From positions 16,001-80,000 of the forward strand of contig JAWQFJ010001295.1 in NCBI GenBank assembly GCA_034096865.1: DNA of 64,000 nt, in the 5' to 3' direction. The notes under the pieces were generated by a model that searched no databases, was not told where the DNA came from, and worked only from the letters and a program-made list of their open reading frames with translations. Origin of the DNA: Theodoxus fluviatilis. Taxonomy: Eukaryota; Mollusca; Gastropoda; Cycloneritida; Neritidae. Below are positions 1 through 11,180 of the stretch, in pieces. Made by a program: the position numbers and the translations under genes. Numbering within the stretch: position 1 is the stretch's first letter; every line of letters begins with the position of its first letter.

Positions 1-1107
1 GAGAGTGGGTGTGTGGGCAGAGCTGTGGGGGGAGGGTGGGTGTACAGGCAGAGCTGTAGGGAGAGAGTGGGTGTACAGGCAGAGCTGTGGGGGGAGGGTG
101 GGTGTACAGGCAGAGCTGTGGGGGGAGGGTGGGTGTACAGGCAGAGCTGTGGGGGGAGAGTGGGTGTGTGGGCAGAGCTGTGGGGGGAGAGTGGGTGTGT
201 GGGCAGAGCTGTGGGGGGAGGGTGGGTGTGTGGGCAGAGCTGTGGGGGGAGAGTGGGTGTGTGGGCAGAGCTGTGGGGGGAGGGTGTGTGTGTGGGCAGA
301 GCTGTAGGGAGAGAGTGGGTGTGTGGGCAGAGCTGTAGGGAGAGAGTGGGTGTGTGGGCAGAGCTGTAGGGGGAGAGTGGGTGTGTGGGCAGAGCTGTGG
401 GGGGAGGGTGGGTGTGTGGGCAGAGCTGTGGGGGGAGAGTGGGTGTGTAGGCAGAGCTGTAGGGGGAGAGTGGGTGTGTGGGCAGAGCTGTAGGAGGAGA
501 GTGGGTGTACAGGCAGAGCTGTGGGGGAAGGGTGGGTGTGTGGGCAGAGCTGTAGGGGGAGAGTGGGTGTGTGGGCAGAGCTGTAGGGGGAGAGTGGGTG
601 TACAGGCAGAGCTGTGGGGGAAGGGTGGGTGTGTGGGCAGAGCTGTAGGGGGAGAGTGGGTGTACAGGCAGAGCTGTGGGGGGAGAGTGGGTGTGTGGGC
701 AGACCTCTGGGGGGAGGGTTGGTGTCTGGGCAGAGCTGTGGGGGGGAGGGTTGGTGTCTGGGCAGAGCTGTGGGGGGGAGGGTTGGTGTCTGGGCAGAGC
801 TGTGGGGGGAGAGTGGGTGTCTGGGCAGAGCTGTGGGGGGGAGGGTTGGTGTCTGGGCAGAGCTGTGGGGGGAGAGTGAGTGTGTGGGCAGAGCTGTAGG
901 GGGAGAGTGGGTGTACAGGCAGAGCTGTGGGGGGAGAGTGAGTGTGTGGGCAGAGCTGTAGGGGGAGAGTGGGTGTGTGGGCAGAACTGTGGGGGGAGAT
1001 TGGGTGTGTGGGCAGAGCTGTAGGGGGAGAGTGAGTGTGTGGGCAGAGCTGTAGGGGGAGAGTGGGTGTGTGGGCAGACCTCTTGGGGGAGGGTTGGTGT
1101 CTGGGCA
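1..1107. repeat. 31-bp tandem array, left block
   Basis: Tandem copies of a G-rich 31-bp unit built around GGGCAGAGCTGTGG followed by GGGTGTGTG or GGGTGTACA variants. The array already runs at base 1, so it extends beyond the window. Apparent open frames inside it exist only because the unit lacks stops in some frames. I see no gene. Confidence 0.97.
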
Positions 1108-1521
1108 TTCTGTAAACCCGAGTCAGTAGTATTGACTCTGGCACAGTTCGCAATGAATGCGTAATAGGCTTGGCCCTTGGCATTACAGCCTTGCGGCAAA
1201 AATAGTTCGCTCTGATACTATTTTTCTCTCCACTTTTTACAGAAATCATTCAGATGTAAAAACTTGGTTCCATTTCAACACAAACATTTTATTGTATCGA
1301 ATAAACGCTTGTTTGTTGTCTCAACAAGAGTAAGTTAAGAGTTTTGTGCGAAATAGTCTTAGAACTACTTTAACGGCGTATGTCAGGGAGCACATCGGCT
1401 ATCCCACAAGCCTCTCGTGTGACCTCCGCTTGCATAAATTGGCCAAAAACCTTCCATCACGTGATGTGAACTGTGCTAGAGATACTTTTGCCGGTAGGCG
1501 AAATCTCTAGTTTACTAGAAA
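1108..1521. mobile_element. 414-bp insertion inside the 31-bp array
   Basis: Unique AT-richer sequence that interrupts the array. GGTGTCTGGGCA occurs immediately before it (1096-1107) and immediately after it (1522-1533), which fits a 12-bp target-site duplication. The ends are loosely inverted: it starts TTCTGTAAACCCGAG and its reverse complement starts TTTCTAGTAAACTAGAG. No open frame of note. It is probably a non-autonomous element, class unknown. A register shift of the satellite could also mimic the flanking duplication. Confidence 0.6.
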
Positions 1522-4500
1522 GGTGTCTGGGCAGAGCTGTGGGGGAGGGTTGGTGTCTGGGCAGAGCTGTGGGGGGAGAGTGGGTGTGTGGGTAGAGCTG
1601 TAGGGGGAGGGTGGGTGTGTGGGCAGAGCTGTGGGGGGAGAGTGGGTGTACAGGCAGAGCTGTGGGGGGAGAGTGGGTGTGTGGGCAGACCTCTGGGGGG
1701 AGGGTGGGTGTACAGGCAGAGCTGTGGGGGGAGAGTGGGTGTACAGGCAGAGCTGTGGGGGGAGGGTGGGTGTACAGGCAGAGCTGTGGGGGGAGGGTGG
1801 GTGTGTGGGCAGAGCTGTAGGGGGAGAGTGGGTGTGTGGGCAGAACTGTGGGGGGAGATTGGGTGTGTGGGCAGAGCTGTGGGGGCAGAGTGGGTGTGTG
1901 GGCAGAGCTGTGGGGGGAGAGTGGGTGTACAGGCAGAGCTGTGGGGGGAGGGTGGGTGTACAGGCAGAGCTGTGGGGGGAGGGTGGGTGTGTGGGCAGAG
2001 CTGTAGGGGGAGAGTGGGTGTGTGGGCAGAACTGTGGGGGGAGATTGGGTGTGTGGGCAGAGCTGTGGGGGGAGAGTGGGTGTGTGGGCAGAGCTGTGAG
2101 GGGAGGGTGGGTGTGTGGGCAGAGCTGTGGGGGGAGGGTGGGTGTGTGGGCAGAGCTGTGGGGGGAGAATGGGTGTGTGGGCAGAGCTGTGAGGGAAGGG
2201 TGGGTGTGTGGGCAGAGCTGTGGGGGGAGGGTGGGTGTGTGGGCAAAGCTGTGGGGGGAGGGTGGGTGTGTGGGCAGAGCTGTAGGGGGAGGGCGGGTGT
2301 GTGGGCAGAGCTGTAGGGGTAGAGTGGGTGTACAGGCAGAGCTGTGGGGGACGGTGGGTGTGTGGGCAGAGCTGTAGGGAGAGAGTGGGTGTACAGGCAG
2401 AGCTGTGGGGGACGGTGGGTGTGTGGGCAGAGCTGTAGGGAGAGAGTGGGTGTACAGGCAGAGCTGTAGGGAGATAGTGGTTGTGTGGGCAGAGCTGTGG
2501 GGGGAGGGTGGGTGTGTGGGTAGAGCTGTGGGGGGAGGGTGTGTGTGTGGGCAGAGCTGTGGGGGGAGGGTGGGTGTGTGGGCAGAGCTGTGGGGGGAGG
2601 GTTGGTGTGTGGGCAGAGCTGTGGGGGGAGGGTGGGTGTACAGGCAGAGCTGGTGGGGGAGAGTGGGGTGTGGCAGAGCTGTGGGGGGAGGTGTTGTTTG
2701 CAGAGCTGTAGGGAGAGAGTGGTTGTGTGCCAGAGTGCTGTGGGGGGAGGATGGGTGTGTGGGCAGGCTGTGGGGGAGAGTGGGTGTACAGGCAGAGCTG
2801 TGGGGGGAGGAGTGGGTGTCTGGGCAGAGCTGTGGGGGGAGGGTGGGTGTCTGGGCAGAGCTGTGGGGGGAGAGTGGGTGTGTGGGGCAGAGCTGTGGGG
2901 GGTGGTGGTGTGGCAGAGCTGTGGGGGGAGAGTGGGTGTGTGGGCAGAGCTGTGGGGGGAGAGGTGGGTGTGCGCTGGGCAGAGCTGTGGGGGGAGGGAG
3001 TGGGTGTGTGGGCAGAGCTGTGGGGGGAGAGTGGTGTGTAGAGGCAGAGCTGTGGGGGGAGGGGGGTGTGGGAGACTGTGGGGGTAGAGTGGGTGTGGTG
3101 CAGAGCTGTGGGGGAGGGTGGGTGTGGGAGAGCTGTGGGGGAGAGTGGGTGTGTGGGCAGAGCTGTGGGGGGAGAGTGGGGTGAGTGGGCAGAGCGTGTG
3201 GGGAGGGTGTGTGTGTGGGCAGAGCTGTGGGAGGAGGGTGGTGTGTGTAGGCAGAGCTGTGGGGGGAGAGTGGGTGTGTGGGCAGAGCTGTGGGGGGAGA
3301 GTGGGTGTGTGGGCAGAGCTGTAGGGAGAGAGTGGGTGTGTGGGCAGAGCTGTGGGGGGAGGGTGGGTGTGTGGGCAGAGCTGTGGGGGGAGGGTGGGTG
3401 TACAGGCAGAGCTGTGGGGGGAGAGTGGGTGTGTGGGCAGAGCTGTGGGGGGAGAGTGGGTGTGTGGGCAGAGCTATTTGGGGAGGGTGGGTGTGTAGAC
3501 AGAGCTGTGGGGGGAGAGTGGGTGTGTGGGCAGAGCTGTGGGGGGAGGGTGGGTGTGTGGGCAGAGCTGTGGGGGGAGGGTGGGTGTGTGGGCAGAGCTG
3601 TGGGGGGAGGGTGGGTGTGTGTGGGCAGAGCTGTGGGAGGAGGGTGGGAGTGTGGGCAGAGCTGTAGGGAGAGGGTGGGTGTGTAAACAGAGCTGTGGGG
3701 GGAGAGTGGGTGTGTGGGCAGAGCTGTGGGGGGAGGGTGGGTGTACAGGCAGAGCTGTGGGGGGAGGGTGGGTGTGTGGGCAGAGCTGTGGGGGGAGGGT
3801 GGGTGTCTGGGCAGAGCTGTGGGGGGAGGGTGGGTGTGTGGGCAGAGCTGTAGGGAGAGAGTGGGTGTGTGGGCAGAGCTGTGGGGGGAGAGTGGGTGTG
3901 TGGGCAGAGCTGTAGGGAGAGAGTGGGTGTGTGGGCAGAGCTGTGGGGGGAGAGTGGGTGTACAGGCAGAGCTGTAGGGGGAGAGTGGGTGTGTGAGCAG
4001 AACTGTGGGGGGAGAGTGGGTGTGTGGGCAGAGCTGTGGGGGGAGAGTGGGTGTGTGGTCAGAGCTGTGAGGGGAGGGTGGGTGTGTGGGCAGAGCTGTA
4101 GGGGGAGAGTGGGTGTGTGGACAGACCTGTAGGGAGAGAGTGGGTGTGTGGGCAGAGCTGTGGGGGGAGAGTGGGTGTACAGGCAGAGCTGTAGGGGGAG
4201 AGTGGGTGTGTGAGCAGAACTGTGGGGGGAGAGTGGGTGTGTGGGCAGAGCTGTGGGGGGAGAGTGGGTGTGTGGTCAGAGCTGTGAGGGGAGGGTGGGT
4301 GTGTGGGCAGAGCTGTGGGGGGAGGGTGGGTGTGTGGGCAGAGCTGTGGGGGGAGGGTGGGTGTGTGGGCAGAGCTGTGAGGGAAGGGTGTGTGTGTGTG
4401 CAGAGCTGTGGGGGAGGGTGGGTGTGTGGGCAGAGCTGTGGGGGGAGGGTGGTGTGTGGGCAGAGCTGTAGGGGGAGGGTGTGTGTGTGGGCAGAGCTGT

Positions 4501-5790
4501 AGGGGGAGGGTGTGTGTGTGGGCAGAGCTGTAGGGAGAGAGTGGGTGTACAGGCAGAGCTGTAGGGGGAGAGTGGGTGTACAGGCAGAGCTGTGGGGGAG
4601 GGTGTGTGTGTGGGCAGAGCTGTAGGGAGAGAGTGGGTGTACAGGCAGAGCTGTAGGGGGAGGGTGGGTGCACAGGCAGAGCTGTGGGGGAGGGTGGGTG
4701 TGTGGGCAGAGCTGTAGGGAGAGAGTGGGTGTACAGGCAGAGCTGTAGGGAGAGAGTGGTTGTGTGGGCAGAGCTGTGGGGGGAGGGTGGGTGTGTGGGC
4801 AGAGCTGTGGGGGAGGGTGGGTGTACAGGCAGAGCTGTGGGGGGAGAGTGGGTGTGTGGGCAGAGCTGTGGGGGAGGGTGGGTGTGTGGGCAGAGCTGTG
4901 GGGGGAGGGTGGGTGTACAGGCAGAGCTGTGGGGGGGAGAGTGGGTGTGTGGGCAGAGCTGTGGGGGGAGAGTGTGTGTGTTTGCAGAGCTATAGGGAGA
5001 GAGTGGGTGTGTGGGCAGAGCTGTGGGGGAGGATGGGTGTGTGGGCAGAGCTGTGGGAGGAGGGTGGGTGTACAGGCAGAGCTGTGGGGGGAGAGTGGGT
5101 GTGTGGGCAGAGCTGTGGGGGGAGGGTGGGTGTGTGGGCAGAGCTGTGGGGGGAGGGTGGGTGTGTGGGCAGAGCTGTGGGGGGAGAGTGGGTGTGTGGG
5201 CAGAGCTGTGGGGGGAGGGTGGGTGTACAGGCAGAGCTGTAGGGAGAGAGTGGGTGTGTGGGCAGAGCTGTGGGGGAGAGTGGGTGTGTGGGCAGAGCTG
5301 TGGGGGGAGGGTGGGTGTACAGGCAGAGCTGTAGGGGGAGAGTGGGGGTGTGGGCAGAGCTGTGGGGGGAGGGTGGGTGCACAGGCAGAGCTGTAGGGGG
5401 AGAGTGTGTGTGTGGGTAGAGCTGTAGGGGGAGAGTGGGTGTGTAAACAGAGCTGTAGGGGGAGAGTGGGTGTGTGGGCAGAGCTGTGGGGGGAGGGTGG
5501 GTGTGTAGGCAGAGCTGTGGGGGGAGGGTGGGTGTGTAGGCAGAGCTGTGGGGGGAGGGTGGGTGTGGGGGCAGAGCTGTGGGGGGAGGGTGGGTGTCTA
5601 GGCAGAGCTATGGGGGGAGGGTGGGTGTGTGGGCAGAGCTGTGGGGGGAGGATGGGTGTGTAGGCAGAGCTGTGGGGAGAGGGTGGGTGTGTAGGCAGAG
5701 CTGAGGGGGGGAGGGTGGGTGTCTAGGCAGAGCTGTGGGGGGAGGGTGTGTGTGTGGGCAGAGCTGTGGGAGGAGGGGAGGTGTCTATTG
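1522..5790. repeat. 31-bp tandem array, right block
   Basis: About 137 further copies of the same unit. Units are regular except at about 2650-3260, where single-base losses and gains accumulate. The right edge decays into G-rich sequence at 5770-5825. Confidence 0.97.
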
Positions 5791-5984
5791 GTGGAAGGAG
5801 GGGGGTGGGGGGAGGGGGGGGGGCTGGTCAGTATACAGCCCAAGTCTACATTTATAGGGGCAAGATACACCACGCAGTATTTGTACCTGAAAACTACGAT
5901 GTGAGTGATAGTGCATGCAGTGCCAGCAAACCAGGCAGAAACGCAGGCCGAACAAGAAGGGCAAAGCCCATACAACTCACATGC
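5791..5984. other. G-rich transition and non-repeat sequence
   Basis: A G-rich tail of the array to about 5825, followed by about 160 bp in which I recognise nothing. Confidence 0.6.
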
Positions 5985-6815
5985 TTGACCTTGACCTTTA
6001 TATGACCTTGACCTTCAGGTGACCTTCAAGGTCAAGGTCAAACAACTAAACCTACCAATGACATCATACACTAAGAAATGCTTTACACATTTTTCCTACC
6101 AAAATACATGTGACCTTGACCCAAGGTCAAGGTCATCCAAGGTCATGCAACACAAAGCTGTTAATTCAAGACATAGGAAGCACAATGGTGCTTATTGGCA
6201 CTTTCTACCATGAGATATAGTCACTTTTAGTGGCTCACTACCCCATTTTGGTCACATTTCATAAGGGTCAAAGTGACCTTGACCTTGATGATATGTGACC
6301 AAATGTGTCTCATGATGAAAGTATAACATGTGCCCCACATAATTATTAAGTTTGAAACAGTTATCTTCCATAGTTCAGGGTCAAGGTCACTTCAAAATAT
6401 GTATACAATCCAACTTTGAAGAGCTCCTGTGACCTTGACCTTGAAGCAAGGTCAACCAAACTGGTATCAAAAGATAGGGCTTGCTTTGACCTATATACCA
6501 CTTGTAGCTAAGGTCGCCATTCTCAATAACGTGGGAGAAAATTGGGAAAATGTGAAAAATGACTGTTTTTGAGACCACATTTATGGCTCCTGTGACCTTG
6601 ACCTTGAAGCAAGGTCAAGTCACTATGTATGTTTTTTGAGGCATTGTCATCATACACCATCATGCCACATTTGGTGTTGATAGACTTAATAGTCTCCGAG
6701 AAAAATCCAACGTTTAAGTTTTTTACGGACGGACGCCCGCCCGGACGGACGCCCGCCCGGACGGACGGACGACACGGCTCAGTACATAGACTCACTTTTG
6801 CTTCGCATGTGAGTC
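5985..6815. repeat. Dispersed-type repeat rich in TGACCTTGACC / AAGGTCAAGGTCA
   Basis: Several clusters of TGACCTTGACCTT and its complement occur near 5985-6050, 6110-6150, 6272, 6378, 6428-6455 and 6590-6620. They are followed by GGACGGACGCCCGCC direct repeats at 6725-6770 and a short hairpin (GACTCAC...GTGAGTC, about 6789-6815). This looks like a dispersed repeat of marine invertebrates. I infer it is a non-autonomous transposon but could not define ends or a target duplication. Confidence 0.55.
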
Positions 6816-6827
6816 AAAAACAGACAT

Positions 6828-6864
6828 ACATACACACACGCATGCACACACACACATGGACACG

Positions 6865-6908
<44 letters not shown>

Positions 6909-6999
6909 CACACTCGCACACACGCATGCACACAGAGAGACAGACACACACACACACACACACATAGACAGAAAGACAGACAGACAGACAGACAGACAG

Positions 7000-7074
<75 letters not shown>

Positions 7075-7154
7075 CACACAGACAGACAAACAGACAGACA
7101 AAAAGACAGACAAAGAGACTGACAAAGAGACACACACACACACACGCACGCACG

Positions 7155-7194
<40 letters not shown>

Positions 7195-7330
7195 TGCACG
7201 CACGCAGGCAGGCCGGCCAGCAAGCAGGCAGATGGACAGACAGGCAGGCAGTCGAACATGCATTCAAACAGACATGTTGGCAGGTTAGGAGACTGGCAGA
7301 ATGATAAGCACGCAGACAGGCAGGCAGACA
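6828..7330. repeat. Compound microsatellite (CA)n, (GACA)n, (GA)n
   Basis: Long CA tracts at 6828-6964 and 7130-7195, GACA repeats around 6970-7005 and 7075-7130, and an uninterrupted GA tract of about 55 bp at 7006-7068. Cys- and Ser-rich open frames here are low-complexity artefacts. Confidence 0.97.
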
Positions 7331-7482
7331 GAAATTTCCATCAAGACGAGTTAGCGCAAGCTAGCTAGCTCCCTAGGCCCTCGCTACAAGTTTATCAAAC
7401 GAGAGTCAACTCGAGTTAACGAACAACAACTCAAAAACGAGAAAAACTATGAACCATTTGCCGCATAAATTATTGATAAGTT

Positions 7483-7716
7483 GGCTCGTATTCACAACGG
7501 CGATTTATCTATTTAACACTCGATTTATCCCCTAGCCCCGCGTTATCTTGATCGGTTCAATAAGGTACGCTCGTCAGAGGATCCTATGTTGCGCTTTGCT
7601 ATATATACTGGTTTCCAGCCAAGGGAGAGCGGAACAGGCAGTTGGAATCGTCTGAGTTTAGAGATAAATCGGAGTTAACATAAATCGCCGATAAATCGCC
7701 GTTGTGAATACGGGCC
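7483..7716 (+). mobile_element. 234-bp MITE, copy 1
   Basis: Begins GGCTCGTATTCACAACGG and ends with the inverted CCGTTGTGAATACGGGCC, giving about 27-bp terminal inverted repeats. AAGTT flanks both ends (7478-7482 and 7717-7721), a 5-bp target duplication. A second copy of the same length lies inverted at 62971-63204. No coding capacity. It is a non-autonomous DNA transposon of a superfamily I cannot name. Confidence 0.85.
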
Positions 7717-7721
7717 AAGTT

Positions 7722-8131
7722 CAATACGAAATAAATAATGGCAAGCACATGACATTGCATCAGTAGAACACTCAAGTTGTGGAATGAATGGGAATAAACC
7801 CAGTGGCGCTCAACCGCTACTGGCAGAATGCGAATTGAAGACAAAAAAAAGGTGCTAAAGACCGCTTAGTATCCTCGGGGTGAAATCGGGTAGGAAAGCG
7901 GCTCTCGCTCTATTACGGGTGGCTGAGCACACCCGAAGTGACAGTTCTTACAGGGGTGTGTTCCGAGGCTTCGCTCACGATGGGCACGGGAACGGGTCAC
8001 GCTGTACTCTAAGCGTTGTGAGGTTTCTTGCCTCCGTGCCAGGAGAGCGACCACCAGACATGCATGGCACATCAACACCGCAGCTCGTGCTTGCTTTTCA
8101 CAGCTGTGTGCAGGAATTTATGAATGAAATC
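7722..8131. other. No recognisable feature
   Basis: About 400 bp with short open frames on both strands and no motif I recognise. Confidence 0.5.
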
Positions 8132-8353
8132 TGTTGTGTTCCGAGCGTTGGACTTCTTCAATCAATAAAGACTGGAGGCTTGTTAGTATTTCAACTTTGA
8201 GAATTTACTACTTCTTCTTACAGTATAATTCCGCGTGTTCTAGGACTCGACATGGCGCCCGATTTTTCCCGGCGCATGCGCGCATAATGCGTAGACAAAA
8301 ACCAAGTGATAAACTCGTAGGCGAAACCAAGTGATAAACATGATAACACGACA
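8132..8353 (-). mobile_element. 3' LTR of a Gypsy-type retrotransposon
   Basis: Read on the minus strand, the segment starts TGTCGTGTT and ends AACACAACA, matching inverted ends of the TG...CA type. A purine-rich tract (AAAGAGGGGAAGA) sits immediately upstream, where the polypurine tract belongs, and the end of a Gypsy-like polyprotein lies about 150 bp further upstream. It contains GCGCATGCGC, an NRF1-type palindrome, next to GCGCCATGTC. The length (222 bp) fits a short LTR. No second LTR is in the window. Confidence 0.7.
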
Positions 8354-8372
8354 TCTTCCCCTCTTTGAGATT
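8354..8372 (-). promoter_or_regulatory. Polypurine tract of the LTR element
   Basis: Minus-strand AAAGAGGGGAAGA abuts the LTR start, the expected primer site for plus-strand DNA synthesis. Confidence 0.6.
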
Positions 8373-8501
8373 TTGCAAAAATCAGCCCAGTGGCTAGTTA
8401 TTCATTAGAGTCTGTGATAACCGAGAAGGGAGATAAATTCACTTTAAAAGTTAAAAGTTCAGATCAATGTGTCCTGCATTCCAACAATGTTAAAAAAAAT
8501 G

Positions 8502-8675
8502 TTAGTTATCCTGGAAGCGGATTGGTCTGGTAACAATGCGGCCGCTGCGGGTCATCGTCACGGCTGGACTGCTGTTGCCCTCGGGAGGTCGGACTGGAGG
8601 TAGACCACCACTGGCAGTGTCGGAACTGTTGACATCTGGCGGGCGTTGACCGACTTGGACGATGGACTTGCCCTG
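8502..8675 (-). pseudogene. Gypsy-type polyprotein, C-terminal end only
   Basis: The minus-strand frame ending at the TAA at 8502-8504 reads through a Pro/Ser-rich linker into TMTRSGRIVTRPIRFQDN-stop. The TRSGR-x-V-x-x-P-x-R-[FY]-x-D ending is typical of the C-terminus of Ty3/Gypsy polyproteins, after integrase. Only about 57 codons remain. The rest is lost at the run of Ns and the 88-bp array that begins at 8679. The frame is open as far as it goes, so the element may be young, with the break due to assembly or to array expansion. Reverse transcriptase and integrase are not visible here. Confidence 0.75.
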
Positions 8676-8678
8676 NNN
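8676..8678. other. Assembly gap (NNN)
   Basis: Three unresolved bases exactly between the retrotransposon fragment and the minisatellite. The true distance and sequence are unknown. Confidence 0.99.
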
Positions 8679-10345
8679 TCTCTCTCTCCCACCATCCCCT
8701 ATCAGTCTGAGTTACAATGCATCTCAATGCCTGACCCTTTCCATTTCTGTCATGTTGTCAGTGGTTTTCTCTCTCTCTCCCACCATTCCCTATCAGTCTG
8801 AGTTACAATGCATCTCAATGACTGACCCTTTCCATTTCTGTCATGTTGTCAGTGGTTTTCTCTCTCTCCCACCATCCCCTATCAGTTACAATGCATCTCA
8901 ATGACTGACCCTTTCCATTTCTGTCATGTTGTCAGTGGTTTTCTCTCTCTCCCACCATCCCCTATCAGTCTGAGTTACAATGCATCTCAATGACTGACCC
9001 TTTCCATTTCTGTCATGTTGTCAGTGGTTTTCTCTCTCTCTCTCCCACCATCCCCTATCAGTCTGAGTTACAATGCATCTCAATGACTGACCCTTTCCAT
9101 TTCTGTCATGTTGTCAGTGGTTTTCTCTCTCTCCCACCATCCTCTATCAGTCTGAGTTACAATGCATCTCAATGACTGACCCTTTCCATTTCTGTCATGT
9201 TGTCAGTGGTTTTCTCTCTCTCCCACCATTCCCTATCAGTCTGAGTTACAATGCATCTCAATGACTGACCCTTTCCATTTCTGTCATGTTGTCAGTGGTT
9301 TTCTCTCTCTCCCACCATCCCCTATCAGTGTGAGTTACAATGCATCTCAATGACTGACCCTTTCCATTTCTGTCATGTTGTCAGTGGTTCTCTCTCTCTC
9401 CCACCATCCCCTATCAGTCTGAGTTACAATGCATCTCAATGACTGACCCTTTCCATTTCTGTCATGTTGTCAGTGGTTCTCTCTCTCTCTCCCACCATCC
9501 CCTATCAGTCTGAGTTACAATGCATCTCAATGACTGACCCTTTCCATTTCTGTCATGTTGTCAGTGGTTTTCTCTCTCTCCCACCATCCCCTATCAGTCT
9601 GAGTTACAATGCATCTCAATGACTGACCCTTTCCATTTCTGTCATGTTGTCAGTGGTTTTCTCTCTCTCCCACCATCCCCTATCAGTCTGAGTTACAATG
9701 CATCTCAATGACTGACCCTTTCCATTTCTGTCATGTTGTCAGTGGTTTTCTCTCTCTCTCCCACCATCCCCTATCAGTCTGAGTTACAATGCATCTCAAT
9801 GACTGACCCTTTCCATTTCTGTCATGTTGTCAGTGGTTCTCTCTCTCTCCCACCATCCCCTATCAGTCTGAGTTACAATGCATCTCAATGACTGGCCCTT
9901 TCCATTTCTGTCATGTTGTCAGTGGTTCTCTCTCTCTCTCCCACCATCCCCTATCAGTCTGAGTTACAATGCATCTCAATGACTGACCCTTTCCATTTCT
10001 GTCATGTTGTCAGTGGTTCTCTCTCTCCCACCATCCCCTATCAGTCTGAGTTACAAATTGCATCTCAATGACTGACCCTTTCCATTTCTGTCATGTTGTC
10101 AGTGGTTTTCTCTCTCTCTCCCACCATCCCCTATCAGTCTGAGTTACAATGCATCTCAATGACTGACCCTTTCCATTTCTGTCATGTTGTCAGTGGTTCT
10201 CTCTCTCTCCCACCATCCCCTATCAGTGTGAGTTACAATGCATCTCAATGACTGACCCTTTCCATTTCTGTCATGTTGTCAGTGGTTCGCTCTCTCTCCC
10301 ACCATCCCCTATCAGTCTGAGTTACAATGCATCTCAATGACTTTC
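8679..10345. repeat. Approximately 88-bp minisatellite, about 19 copies
   Basis: Units contain CCCACCATCCCCTATCAGTC, GAGTTACAATGCATCTCAAT and TTTCTGTCATGTTGTCAGTG joined to a CT tract of variable length, so unit length drifts around 87-91 bp. Copies are nearly identical, which suggests recent expansion. One copy near 8885 lacks 11 bp. Confidence 0.97.
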
Positions 10346-11055
10346 CATGATTTTGCTATACATTTTTGGGGCAACCTCTTGATCAAATGAGTAATTCAGA
10401 ATTTTTCTTAGTCTATTGATTTTTTTGTGATGGTTGCCCATGATTGTATACATTCATGGATGTTGCTATTTTGTAGAAGAATGTGTTACTGATGAGAAAA
10501 CCAATAAAAGGTGAGTGATCATTGCCTCTGTATTTTTTATTCCTTTTTTTAATACCAGGGGGGTGATTTGTCACAAGTTAATTCCCTTGTCTCAAGGATA
10601 TCCACTTAAAATAAACAAACCCGTCTCAAGGCCAAGAGACTACTTGCAATAACCTCTGTCCATTCAACCATCAGAATAAAGCCAAAAACTTATTTCTCCC
10701 TCAAAATGGCTAATTCCCATCTCTGAGTGTTAAATGCATTCCATACGATTTATCAAATTCATTCTGTCTTTCCAGATTCTGTCCACGATGCTGTCTGCCC
10801 TTCCCTGCCCGTTGCCCCAAGCATGCCTGCAGCCACCTTGGTCTGGCAGCTGACAGGTCTTCCTGATGTAAAATTCAATTTGCAGACAAGCACATGTTTA
10901 TATCCTGCATTTTTTCATATTCGATGATTGATATATAGATTTTCAAGGAGAATAGCTGGCCAAAGGGACCTTCTCATGACAAAGTAAACATTATTGTATT
11001 ATTCAAAGTATAAGGAGGTTAAGACATCTGTAAATGACTGTTTCATTTATTGTAG
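10346..11055. other. AT-rich sequence without a recognised gene
   Basis: AT-rich single-copy-looking sequence. An AATAAA occurs at about 10502-10507 (AACCAATAAAAGG). No convincing exon. Confidence 0.5.
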
Positions 11056-11180
11056 ATAATTGAAGATTTCCTGCAGCCAGGATGAGGAGAAGATGCTGCA
11101 GCCAGGATGAGGAGAAGATGCTGGAGCAACTTCAAAGTTTCTTTGACACCCTGATGTCAAAATGTCCAGCAACTTCTCAG
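11056..11180 (+). other. Possible internal exon of an unidentified gene
   Basis: Followed by a good donor (TCTCAG then GTATGT at 11181). A 25-bp segment containing CTGCAGCCAGGATGAGG is tandemly duplicated, so there are two candidate acceptors (CTGCAG). From the second one the frame reads QDEEKMLEQLQSFFDTLMSK and ends in phase 0. From the upstream TTGTAG acceptor all three frames hit stops. No family recognised. Confidence 0.25.

Noticed and set aside
1..5790. Many Trp/Gly/Cys-rich open frames in the 31-bp array, up to about 260 codons
   Set aside because: They are translations of a satellite in several frames on both strands. No start context, codon bias or splice structure.
6779..7267. Cys-, Ser- and Thr-His-rich open frames of 88-162 codons
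   Set aside because: Translation of CA and GA microsatellites.
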